From contig NC_061077.1 of assembly GCF_021917145.1 (NCBI RefSeq), positions 10,811,251-10,875,250 of the forward strand: DNA of 64,000 nucleotides, read 5' to 3'. The number at the start of each line of letters is the position of its first letter. The stretch's first letter is position 1. Position numbers and translations under genes: made by a program. The stretch is from Hypomesus transpacificus (lineage: Eukaryota > Chordata > Actinopteri > Osmeriformes > Osmeridae). A model generated the notes under the pieces. It saw only the letters and a program-made list of their open reading frames with translations. It did not search any database and had not been told where the DNA came from. Shown here one piece after another: positions 1-11,407 of this stretch.

Positions 1-1523
1 GGCAGGAGCCTCCATAGCTTGACGGACAGGCAGAGCAGGGCTTACCACGCTTGTATGGTGCTTCTCCAACCCAGTTACCTCTGCAAGGGCAATAAAGCAT
101 GTTCCAAACTGTTTACTCACTGTGTCTATTCATCAGAAAATGTGTTGTGAGTGAGCCTGTGTCGAACACATGGGTATGCCTGTGTACTGTTGAACATGCA
201 GAACAGGCAAACACAGATAATACAGTTGTATCTGAACTTACTTTATAGAATAGTTGCAAACTAGAAGCACTGCCTGCTTCCAAGTGCTCCCAAACACATA
301 CATGTTTGAACATTTGTTCAAAGCACATCCCATTCTGTTGGTGCTTGCCCACACCATCTAAAACAGATGAGATTCCCTTGTTATCCAAAACGACTCAAAC
401 TTTCCATTGGATGCTGTGTAATGTATGGGAGAACAAGTATATGTTTTTACCAGTCCACTAATAAACCACGCTAGTTTGTCAGCGGTATTGACAGGTAAAC
501 AGTATTCATGTTACAAAGGTAGAAGATTGAAACCCCACCTGTGTGTAGTGAGTACAGACTGACCCACTACATCTGTTAGGGTAGGAGAAGGAGCTTTTCT
601 CATCATGCCATGACCTCACCAACTCAATGATCGACCGGTACCTGAACAAAATAAGGAAGAGGAGTGTCATATTTTAAGAAGTACTTATCTTTCTCCAAAC
701 CCCACCAAATCAATATTGGCTTTTTCAGTAGCTATTCATATTTCTGTCCGTTATGAAAGTAACACTTGTTCAGCTGGAAGATCTTCACACCCAGTTCTGA
801 CTGCATGACAAGGTTGTGTACCTTCCAGAGTTGATTGACAGGTTTTGGCCCATATATTTCATGGCCTGTGTTGGTCCATGATCCCATATGCAGCGTGAAG
901 CCCAGGAATCTGCTGAATTAGCCAGACGCTCATCCCACACCTACAGAGAGCAGAGGAAGGGACAGGGCAGGTGAGATACACCACAATGGAAAGAGAGAGA
1001 GTGCAGCGGTTCAACACTTATCTCAGATTTCCAATAGGAAACCATACCAGAATACATTTGATCATGATATTCCTTATAATAAAAAATATCCTCTTCTGAA
1101 TATTCATGGGGTCAGATTTTCACACAATTAAGTCTCTCAACAGAAACTTGAGAACTCGTATGGTGTAAACACACATAGTGCAGTAAAGTGGTGGCCTATG
1201 TGTTTCCTTGGTGTGACACTGTATCTATTGTGGGGCCTCACCATGTACTCCATATTGGCAGCTGGGGGAAAGACCTGTGAACGAACACGGTTATGGTAAT
1301 CCAACAAGGCCTTCATTTCCTTAGACGAGATGGCTCGCTTCCGCCTACTGCGAGGCATGTTGATGCCAGGGAGATTCCTGATGTCTGAGTCCGATGCCTC
1401 CCAACCAGCACTGGTCACGTTGAGGAGGGTTGTGGGGCCGGACAACATGGAAGCAGGCGTGCCAAGGTAAGGCATTGTCCACAAGATGGCAGCAAAAAGT
1501 AGCTGAGCGCAAGCAGCACCCAT
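1..1523 (-). CDS. r3hdml: R3H domain-containing-like CAP-family secreted protein (PI15/R3HDML type), 3' end cut off
   Basis: Five coding exons on the minus strand: 1242-1523, 822-940, 539-641, 242-357 and 1-80 (continues outside the window). All have GT/AG borders and the phases join without a break. The start is the ATG at 1521-1523, followed by a hydrophobic signal peptide; no in-frame ATG lies upstream in this exon, so a longer reading would need a GTG start. A basic PRSRRKR stretch precedes the CAP domain, as in PI15/R3HDML propeptides. CAP hallmarks follow: [45 protein letters not shown] and the [14 protein letters not shown] cysteine segment. The family is secreted and lacks a protease active site; some members inhibit trypsin. 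PI15 is the close alternative; I chose r3hdml because fitm2, gdap1l1 and jph2 are neighbours as in human 20q13. Exon 3 is shorter than usual (see findings). A good donor near 2291 (minus strand) and an acceptor near 1573 suggest a non-coding 5' exon. Confidence 0.88.
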
Positions 1524-3250
1524 CTCCACCCTCCTCAGAGAGCTTGGGCAGTACAGGGCTTGCACTGGCCTCTGAGTTGTGGAGAAGAGAGAGGTTGAGA
1601 GTAAGTAAATTCACTGTGGAAAGTTTCCATTTCCCTTCATAAAATAACACATGGTTAACATAACCATAACATGGTTTACTGGATTCAAATTAAAATTATT
1701 CAAATTGAATGAGGTATTTAATGTACAATGAGGTAGATTACCATTGTTGCTTTGTTTTCGGTGTGCTTGTATGTAATTTAAACAGTTTAATAAAGATGTA
1801 TTAACTGTTAAATTAATTGAGAGTTTTTTTCATTCTTTCAACAAGACTGTATTCAATTTAAGCACTTGTTGTCCTCTTCTATAATTTTGTCATTTGATGA
1901 TTTCCATTATAATCTTCTGTCACTCAACTGTCTTTTTGATCCACAAAATATATATTTGGAGGTAAACTGGAGAGAAAATGATCTGTATAGACACACTGAG
2001 GATTTCAACAACACAAATTTCAGTAATAATTTGATTAATGACTAAATTAATGTTGTTATGTTTAGCTTAAGTTGTCAGTCCATATCATATCTATATAGCA
2101 GAAAGTACATCAACTTTTACAACCAAGGTATCCAATCATCTCATCCTGACACATACTTAAAGCAGCAATAAATGATGGAACACATAATATATCCTACAGA
2201 AGTCATAATATAAAACACAGTGGTATCAATATGCCAGCATGCAGATAAGAGACAGAGAGAGAACTCTAGGACACATAAGGCTGCACATACCTGCATCTGT
2301 GATCCCGTTCTTGCAGGGCGGGTTAGAGTTGGGTTAGAGGCAAGCTAGGCAGGAGCTGAGAAGCGGTGCAGATCCACACTTAAACACGAGCCTTTGCAAA
2401 CAAGCCCACCGGACATATGTGGCAGGGAAATTTAACTGGGCCAACTCTGTCTGAGGGTATCTGACGCACGAGCCTTCCAGTCTTCTCCATCCTCCCACAG
2501 GGATGTTCCTACAGGCCAGAGAACAATTTGATAGGTGATTTAGTTTCCTCAGTGCAGGCCCGTATTATATAAACTCACCACTACCTTCCAAGTCTTGTAG
2601 AAACCACAAACACAGAGCATCACCAAAATGAAAGAAAAATATTTGATCAGCCATCCTCTGTTGATGGTTCCATATGATTACTTGATCATGCACAGAGACA
2701 TCTCCATGGCCACTGGTACTGTTGCACTGATGCGTTTGATTGAACATGTGGAACAATTCAAATATCTGATATTAAGGGATAAGTGTTTCCAATCAAATGG
2801 AACAGGGAGGATTTATAGATAGGAAGAATACCTCCAATTCATTGGGGATTTGGAACATGTTTATTTGACTGTGTTTTATGTGAGAGCTTGGGACTGCCTT
2901 GGGAGCTGTTTGTAGAGGGAAAACACGTGTTTTGGCTGCCCCTTCACCTCCCCAAGTTGTTTCAATAAAACACAATAAAATGTTTAAATAAACATGCCTC
3001 AGGGGAGGCAGGCATATGAAGCAAAGAAGCTAAGGTCCCATTTTGAAGTGACTGCAGAGTCAGCGCTCATCTCCAGCTGTCTCTGATTCCAGGAACAGTG
3101 GCCTATCCTCTGCCATGAGTAATATATACCTCCAGACCCCGGGCACTGCCAAGGTACACAGCACCAACTGGCACAGTGCTACCACCAGCATTTGGTCAGA
3201 GAGATCACGGAGAGGAGACACTGGCTCCTCAGTGGAACAATTATATAATT

Positions 3251-3350
3251 GTGGAGAGAGTGTGGAGAGAGAGAGTGTGGAGAGAGAGTGGAGAGAGAGA
3301 GTGTGGAGATAGAGTGTGGTGAGAGAGAGTGTGGAGAGAGAGAGAGTGGT
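3251..3350. repeat. GA-rich low-complexity repeat (GAGAGAGTGTG units)
   Basis: About 100 bases of irregular tandem units alternating GAGAGA with GTGTGG. Open frames across it on both strands are artefacts of the simple sequence. Confidence 0.85.
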
Positions 3351-6300
3351 GCTGAACTACATTGGAACACTTGGATGCCGTCCCTGGCACTGTAATAAAG
3401 AGTTGATAGACGATTGCGATGTCCTCCAATATGGATCAATGAAGGTCTGTGTGAAGTATACTACTAAGTGTGCTTTTTGAACACCGTAAAGTCCTACAAT
3501 GGGGTGATTCACTAAGGAATCATGTGTCAAATGTTTGGTTTCCATACCGTGATTTGGTTGGAAAACCTTTGTAATCCCGTTACCCAAGGCTGCTGATTCG
3601 CAAACCCTAAATTATATGTTAATAACCAATGACCACCCAAACTTCTGAAGCTGTGACGGAATGGGAAATGAGCCTGAGCCACGGCCCTTCCCTTAGTGAG
3701 TGTCTTTACTTTGTAAAGGCTCCATCCACCCCTCTCCCTTGAGAAAAGATGGTGTGTGTACAGAATGACATGCACTCTTTAACTTGGGCATTCCAAGTCT
3801 TTCTCCTGCATTTTATGGATATGGAGAGAGTCAGAGGCCGACATGAGTTTAGACCATTTAGAAAAGGACAATTAAATACATTTCAGTCAAATTAGATCAA
3901 ATATCATTAACTCTACAGTATTTATAATTCAAGTCAGGCTTTGGTGACAGTTTTGACACTTTCCTCTGTTTTAGTCATATCTTGACATGCTATTGGTATG
4001 GGAGGAATGTGACAGATGATCTATCAGACGGATGCAACTAGAATAATATAGAAAATGAGACAATAAGAATATAGAATGAAAACAAAACCAGCATATTGTA
4101 ACATGGGGAGTCCAGAGTGGTGACCTGCACTGCAAGCTTCACCTCCACATTGCAGTCGTGTGGCATGAACAGCCAGCCAGACTGTTTGAGAGTAGACGAT
4201 TTTGTGGGACGTTAAATTCAATAAATCAAGCTAAAGAAACAATGTGGTTCTTGGTCAAATAAAGAAAAGAACAGGTGTGAAGTCTGCTTGGCAATGTCCT
4301 GCATGTACAAGTTATTTCTTTGGCTCCGTATTTCACACAACTGTTTTTGAAACCATAAAGTCATGCTGTTTTGGAATAACTTGCCCTCGCCAAATCTCAG
4401 ATGTGTGCAAAATGTTTGGGTCTGTCCAGTATTACTGATTATTTCTGGTGAAATTCTAGGTACATGTGGTCACTCCTCAGAAACTGGACACACACTGACT
4501 GTCAGTCCTTCAGTCATCACATCCATGAACACAGCTGTAGTGTCAGGCGGAGCTGAAGTGCGTCCACGTCCATCAAGACCCCCAGATGTGTACCCTCTCC
4601 CAGGTCAGGCAAACCTCAACCATGTTTTCCTGGCTTTCCTCTTAACCATACAGGTAGATACAGGGCTGTAGCCCTGCAGGGTAACCTGATTAAGCACCAG
4701 TCAGGCTTGTGAAAAATAAATCAATGGATTTTTGATGGGTTGGATGAGTGCAGCCTCCCCCCAGAACTACACCAGCTACAGCAGGGCCTTGTGAGGCCCT
4801 GCATTCAAATTTAGCAACAAGCACATTCATGTCAGTTCTAACACCTAGTTAATAGTTCTGTCAGCACACATCAAAGGAGAGAAAAATGTTGAGTAGTAAT
4901 ATAAAAGTGGATCCATCATGGCCTGTATCTGAAGCAGACATTGGACAGATCACATGTGTGACCGAACCATTCGAGAGTGTTGAAATGAATGATGCCCTGT
5001 GTAGGTAACATTCTTCCTATAAAGTCAACAGTGTGGATTGATTCCCTCTCTTTATAATGTGTACAGTACACGGCCAACGTTTTCCTCCTACCCTCTCCCA
5101 CTTGGCTGTTCCTTTGCAGCTGAATGTATGGACATGTACTCTGAAAGACAAAGCGAAGGTCAAAGGGTTCAGCATTGCTGGGCCTTGTTCCCTTCCAGTC
5201 AAGGAAACAGTGGAGTAACGCCTAGCTCTGTGTGAAGCACGTCATTCAGCATAAATCCAGGAGACCCGCTCTTACTGCTGCAGGGCGATGGGTTGTTTCT
5301 CATGTCAGCAGAGTCCAAACTTTGTTTTGGCGGCCCAAAAACAAATTTACCCAGTGATGTAGCCCCTTCCCGATTATCCACCAAGGGAGGGATTCTGGTC
5401 TGTTCCATACAGTAGGGAACTTGCAGGAATCAGAGGAATGACAGTGCTTTCTGGCATAAACTTTTAGTCAAACCATCAGGGTAATCAAAAACATTTCAAC
5501 TACTACGTAATAGTTGTGACATGAAGCCCAGTGGGATATTGTGTAGCGTTTCACTGTTAAAGAGGGAATGAAGAAGGATTATTGCCTCGTAATATAGCTT
5601 TACATATCACAACTATGAAATTAAAAGGCCAGCGAAAGGTTAAAATGTCATTTTTGTTTTTTTTACAAACATTCAGCTGCTTGCAACAAGTTACAGATGA
5701 TTTCCTTTGGTTAAACAACAGATCATCTTCAACATGATAAATAAATATGGGGATGTAACGTTTGTGATTGATAGCCTGGATCTTTACTGAAGCACAGCAA
5801 AACTATCCAATAAATCTGTGCAGGTCATTCTGAAGGGGTCTGTCTGAATTGGGTCAAGCCTGGAAAGATGAAACTCCAGACAAGACAAGCCTCTCTGAGA
5901 TCATCCAGCCCCCTGCAACATGACATCATCCGTCTGGGTCCAGACGAGACGCAGCCTGTCGCTGCACCCTTTCGTACAAAAGCACACTGTGACCTTGTCA
6001 CATCTGAGGAGAGCCAAACGTTGCACAGAAAACTCTACATACTCTTTGGCCTGGTATTTACACTGGGGGAACATAAAACAACGTTGCCAAAAACGGAATT
6101 TGATGTGTCTTCATCCCCAACTTTCAGCTGTCAGCCAGGCCCTTCACCTTAGTTACACAACAGCTCCCTCCTCTCCCCCCCCCCTACTTCTTTTTCTTTG
6201 TCTTTATAGCATTCCAGATGTCACAGCAGCAAAAGTGCCCATTATTGGCTCTGAGCCATGAATCAATGCAGTGGCATCATCACCATATAGACTAAAGGCT

Positions 6301-6760
6301 TGTCTGTAAACTCTTCATTTAAACCTCTCCCTCCTGTGATGCAGATGTTCTGGTGTGAGGTGGGCAGACTATGTCAAAGGTTTACCCTGTGAAAGCAAGA
6401 GGGTTGTAAGACCTTGGTTGGCAGCACATTTCCAATTGTTCCAAATTATGGCTTCAGCCAATCAGTATTTTATCTCACTCCAGACAATATAATCTGGCAT
6501 GATTGATGAGTGATTATAATAAATGGATGTATTGTTTGTGGTGTGATATTGCATCTTAGTCACACTCTATATACAATCATCACCTTCTAAATTATTCACA
6601 GGACCTTGTAGTGTGTGTGTCTGTTTAGAGGGCAGTACATGAAGCCAGACAACTTCACCCAAAAACATGTCCACATAGCACAACACAGTGGTCAAAGGTT
6701 TGTCTGGGCAAACATCACCCAGTGGCAAGACAAGAATGGAAACACCAGTTCCTCAAAGGA

Positions 6761-6828
<68 letters not shown>

Positions 6829-6835
6829 CTCTCTC
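6761..6835. repeat. (TC)n microsatellite
   Basis: Nearly pure TC dinucleotide run broken by single T, C and AG interruptions, about 280 bases upstream of the fitm2 start codon. Confidence 0.9.
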
Positions 6836-7050
6836 ACACCATGTACGTCTGAACATCCAATCATTTGTGGGTAGACTGCCATCTATGTGACATAGGGGGC
6901 TCTGCAGGTAATACATGTAGTTGTTTAATAAAATCAAACAATTTATTTCACAAGTTCTACTGCACATGTTGAAGGACTGCAAATGAAATGTCACAATACA
7001 TTCTTACATATTTTACTTGTAATATCCGAATTCCTGAGTTAAGGTTAGGC

Positions 7051-7058
7051 TGACGTCA
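7051..7058. promoter_or_regulatory. Palindromic CRE (TGACGTCA) upstream of fitm2
   Basis: A perfect cyclic-AMP response element palindrome ends 53 bases before the fitm2 ATG, in the likely promoter or leader. The match is seen directly; use by CREB/ATF factors is inference. Confidence 0.45.
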
Positions 7059-7111
7059 ACACCGACCGGCTTGTCATTTCAGTGTTGGTGTTCAAGAGGC
7101 AGCGTGTCAAC

Positions 7112-8457
7112 ATGGCAGGGACAGCTGTCCTTGTGGCAAAGTTGGTCGGCCTTTGGAAGATCACTTTTATAAGCAAAAATTTCCATTGGCTTTTTCTAGG
7201 CATTTCAGTACTGGGATCTATACTCAAGTACGTGAATGTCGTTCCGAAGACATACTTCAGCGACAGCACAAATATCCTGAATGTGTAAGTGTTCACAATG
7301 GATGCTACCTGTCATAATTTAGCTAGCTATCTAACGTTAGGAACCATATATAACCAGCTTGTTATGAGCTTTGCTAGCGGGGCTTAGGAATGTTGCTTGA
7401 AATCTCTAGCCTGCTCAATGTGTCGGCTGAAGTCGAATAAAAAGGATTCTGAGAATAAGCAGAGAGTATCGGCAGAAAATGTCCGGGTATTAGCTTGCAT
7501 TGCTAGCTGTGAGCTAGCTATAGTAGGTAGCTTAATATTAAGTAGCTGAATGGCATGGCTTCTTTGAATACTCGTTTCTGATTGGTCAGTTACGGCATTC
7601 TACGTTCTCTGAAGTTTTTTTTTTAAGTAGCTATGTAATGACGCGCAATAAGGTACAACACATTTTGACATTTTTGTGGGAAAAAGCCCTCAGGTTGACT
7701 CAAGAACCCTAACCCATCAACCCGTCGGCGTTTATTTCGCAATGATGAACATTATGCCTTAGTAGCTAGATAGTTATCGGTAGGATAGTGTAACTACACA
7801 GTGTAGTTGCGCCTGTGTTCTGGAAGTAGCACAGATGTACACACAGCTTCAACTTGACCTCAATTTCTTATTGTCTTCTCCCTTAGATATTTTGTCAAGG
7901 TATCCTGGGGATGGACTCTGTTGCTGTTGGGTCCATTCCTCTTCTTTTTTTACAAAAAGGATAAGTACATTATCTTCCAGAGGTTGATTTCACTGATGGT
8001 TGCAACCATTATCTGGTATGCTTGTACTGAGACCTTCAACTACATCGAGGAGATCACTGGCACCTGTGATGAATCTGCTCCCATGGAGGACTTTCATGAA
8101 CCGTACACCACCAAAGGTAGTTGCAGGAAGGCTGGCTTCCTCTGGCATGGTTTTGACATCTCTGGGCACTGCTTCATCCTGGCATACTCTGCGCTCATCA
8201 TTAAAGAGGAGATTGCACCCATGGATGTAAAGAAACCTCACAGCATCCTCATTGATGTACTATTCATTTCCCTAAATGCTATTGTAATGATCTGGATCTG
8301 GATGTTCATTTGCACCTCTGTGTATTTCCATGATCTACTTCATAAGGTCTTTGGGACCCTGTGTGGGATACTGTGTTGGTACCTGACGTATAAGGTCTGG
8401 TACCCAAAGCCATTTTCCCCTGGACTCCCACGTAAAATAAAGAAACAATCAGTCTAA
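7112..8457 (+). CDS. fitm2: Fat storage-inducing transmembrane protein 2 (FIT2)
   Basis: Two exons, 7112-7284 and 7887-8457, joined in a valine codon (GT|A), give 247 residues against about 262 in human. I take the ATG at 7112; a longer reading would start at GTG. FIT2 is a multi-pass ER membrane protein needed for lipid-droplet budding. It is related to lipid phosphatases and reported to cleave acyl-CoA. Several hydrophobic helices are visible. Both conserved histidines are present: His152 in HGFDISGH and His206 in VYFHDLLHKVFG, matching the two catalytic histidines of the family. The C-terminal WYPKPFSPGLP motif is typical. The one-intron structure and the position next to r3hdml and gdap1l1 agree with FITM2 rather than FITM1. 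A perfect CRE lies just upstream and AATAAA occurs at 9168. Confidence 0.95.
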
Positions 8458-11407
8458 ACTTGTGAACATATCTTGAACACAACATGGTTGTAATGTTAAT
8501 TTTGTCCTCATTACACATGCTTGAAAATATGTATTTTTCTGGGTCCAAGTTGACCGTGCTATTTTAAGTGTTCTTTCCTACAGAAAGGTCATTTTCAAAA
8601 GGGGCAGCTGGTGTTCTTAAAATGACACTGGGTAATCTGAGACAAATTGCAGAACATGGGACTATGGGCCTATGTATTCAGCTAGTAGAGTCCGAAACAA
8701 ATTCTTTTGTTCATTCTTCCATTGCCATGTTGATGATTTTATGTTCATTCACGTGAGATATATAATCTATGCCTTTTTTAGATTAATGGGAACACACAGG
8801 CATGTTTTGATGTACTACTGTATTTATGGTAATTTATTTTGAATGTGCTTTGCTAAAAGATATTACAAAAGAGTGGTGATGCACCTGATTTGTTCTCATC
8901 ATTTGCAAATGAATAACTTCACTGTATTTTCCACAACCATCTGGAAATAACAGGATTAGACATGTCATTGAGCTAACATTGTAATGCCTGCTGTTTGATG
9001 AACTTCATGCACAATGATTTCATGGAATATTTAGAATTTAGAAATTATATTTTGTTCAGGTCCAAGGTAGTCTCAGCCAAGTGCTCATATTTTCTGCATA
9101 ATTCACCGTATTTCATATGAATTCATTTTAATATGATTATTTTCCTTATGGTAGGTTGAAACACTTGAATAAAATCCTTTTTCAAGGTACAGCTGTGTCC
9201 TGCCTTCGATTAAAGAGACAGTTCACTCAAGTACATCTGACCTTTAGGGTGATATGTTTATAGTCATGATTTGAAACGATCAAAATACAATTTCTGAATG
9301 TACATGATCAATTTTCCATTTTAATAATTTATTTGTCATTGATGGCAACTGAATAAATTAAGGCTTATGAACAGACATCATAAAAAGCACCATAAATAAA
9401 TGCATATTTATAAATATAAAAAATAAAAAGTAAAAAATAAGAAAATACTATAGTGAAATATTATGGTCACAAAAAACGGCAAGGATTTCTTAACTTGTTT
9501 AAATTTTCCACCAGTTTTGTGTAAGCCATGAGAGCCAACTTTCTGCTCGAAACAAGGAGGTTGTATAATAAAAATAAATAAACAAGCATTCACAATTAGT
9601 GGCCGGTTATGAAGAGTAATCTCTCCATTTGTCTTGACAATGACAAATCTGACTGTTTGTTCATTTACTGAATCTGTGAGATTCCAAGTATCTATTTCAG
9701 TGGAATGTTCTTGAAACATTTTTGTATGGCTATTACAGTAATGTCAAACAATAATAAATACAGTCAATGGTGCCCCCTTGCAAACATCCAACTTTCAAAA
9801 CTGATTTAATATAGATTTTCTTTACCTAGTGGTCAATCCCGTGACTTTCACATCATTATTTACAATTTGTCCCCATTAAAAAGAACACAATGATCTTTAG
9901 GAACATGTAATTTTTCAGTTCATCAGGAAGAGAGGAAGCTATGGCACAAAACTATTAATGATGTTCTACAGCTGACAGACACACTGTTAATGATACATTG
10001 ATCTTAGTCTTTGGTTAAACATCCTTTACTGCACCAGCATCAATTATCCACGTAGATGTTGAACAACCTTCTGCAGCTTTGCTGTTAAACTGTTTCAGTG
10101 GCAACTGAGAGATATAGCCATAGCATGTAGTTCTATTGGCTACTGGAGTAATAGGACTGTATTTACTGTTGTTTGCCTTACGAGATTTCATTGTTCAGTG
10201 TTAACCCTGTTTTTACAAAGGAATGCTTGTTGCCAGAGCCATGCATATGGTCTGCTGTGGTCCTAGACAGAGAGGGGCTATTGTCAGACTGACTAGAAGG
10301 GGCTGGATAAGAGGTTTAAAACCGAGAACAGCTGTACAACAATGTCACTAATGCATACAGTATATGGCCATTCATGGAACCAAAATATACAGATTCAAAC
10401 TGTCAATCATGTACAGAAACTGATAAAGCTCAAAGTTCTTGGAATCAAGCCAACCATGTATATCACAACCCATGTGAAAACTCATGATGTAAGGATAAAG
10501 CTTAAACTAACAAATGTATCATTTAAAAGGTCTTCTGCAAGGGCAGAAACAATCTTTCCACTGTCTGGAGGGACACAGTCAACAGCCACTGATTGATTTT
10601 TCAGTATTTCTGCCGGATCCGATCTGGTATACACTGCTTTATTATGTTCTCCTTCCAGGACAGTTCCCTGCTGTGGTGCACAGTACCCTCAGCGACGTCT
10701 ACATATCCGGTCAGCTATGTGTGAAAATCTAATGAATCTAGTGAGGGTGAGAGTGCTGCAAGTGTTCCATGGAACCCTGGTGCTATGGCTGGGATTGAGT
10801 GCACAGTATGGGGATAGTGGCCTTCTCCTTCATGTAATCTGGCAGTTTTCAGGCAGCACAGCGATTGTACCGATGACGGGTTTGTTAGAAAAATCCCCTG
10901 GGGTTCACGGGCTGAACCCCCGGACCAAAGAAGGAGAGAAGGGCAATAGGTGAACGCCAAAACTATAACATAGCCTACTTCAACTGTATACTGACATGCT
11001 GGTTTTCATGAATCTCTATGACTATATGAGTTGCTATTGTGAGACCTCTAACCATTGTCTGACTCTCCTACATGTAAGCAATAGGTTGATCCTACAAAAG
11101 GTAGTCAAACAGAAAGGTTGTATTTGTCCACCGAATAGACCTTATGCGTGCCTCCAAAATAATTCACTGATAAAGTAAAAAATGATGTGAAGGGAGACAG
11201 AAATAAAAGAGATGAAGGCGTTGATTACCAGAGAATGTGCTGTCAATAATTCCTTGCTATGGAATGTCTTTGTTTTCTTTGTTTACCCAGTAGTAAGTAA
11301 TAGTGTTCTCTACATAGATTCATATTTTCCTGCTGTCGTAAAACATTACAGAAAAGTTGAAACATCACACAAATACACAGACATTTAACACAACAAGAGG
11401 GCATTTA
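8458..11407. other. fitm2 3' UTR and convergent intergenic region
   Basis: Tail-to-tail spacer of about 2.95 kb between fitm2 (+) and gdap1l1 (-). It is AT-rich, and the first 700 bases probably form the fitm2 3' UTR. A hairpin-like inverted repeat lies at 10900-10920. I see no coding exon. Confidence 0.55.
9168..9173 (+). promoter_or_regulatory. Candidate fitm2 polyadenylation signal (AATAAA)
   Basis: First canonical AATAAA hexamer on the plus strand after the fitm2 stop codon that I noticed, about 710 bases downstream. Cleavage-site use is not demonstrated. Confidence 0.4.

Larger units (their letters stand above)
1524..7111. other. Intergenic region between r3hdml and fitm2 (divergent genes)
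   Basis: About 5.6 kb between two head-to-head genes. It probably holds the non-coding first exon and promoter of r3hdml; a TATATAA-like stretch on the minus strand lies near 2566-2572. It also holds a GA-rich repeat (3251-3350) and a CT repeat (6761-6835). The open frames here are short, lack recognisable domains and have no clear splice partners. I see no further gene. Confidence 0.6.

Noticed and set aside
1524-1565. N-terminal extension of the r3hdml first exon by 14 codons
   Set aside because: The extended reading starts with GTG. The ATG at 1521-1523 directly precedes a good signal peptide.
3115-3439. Short frames through the GA-rich repeat
   Set aside because: Their composition reflects only the repeat.
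5868-6261. Two overlapping frames of 94 and 113 codons upstream of fitm2
   Set aside because: No domain, no splice signals with a plausible partner and no match to a known protein; likely chance.
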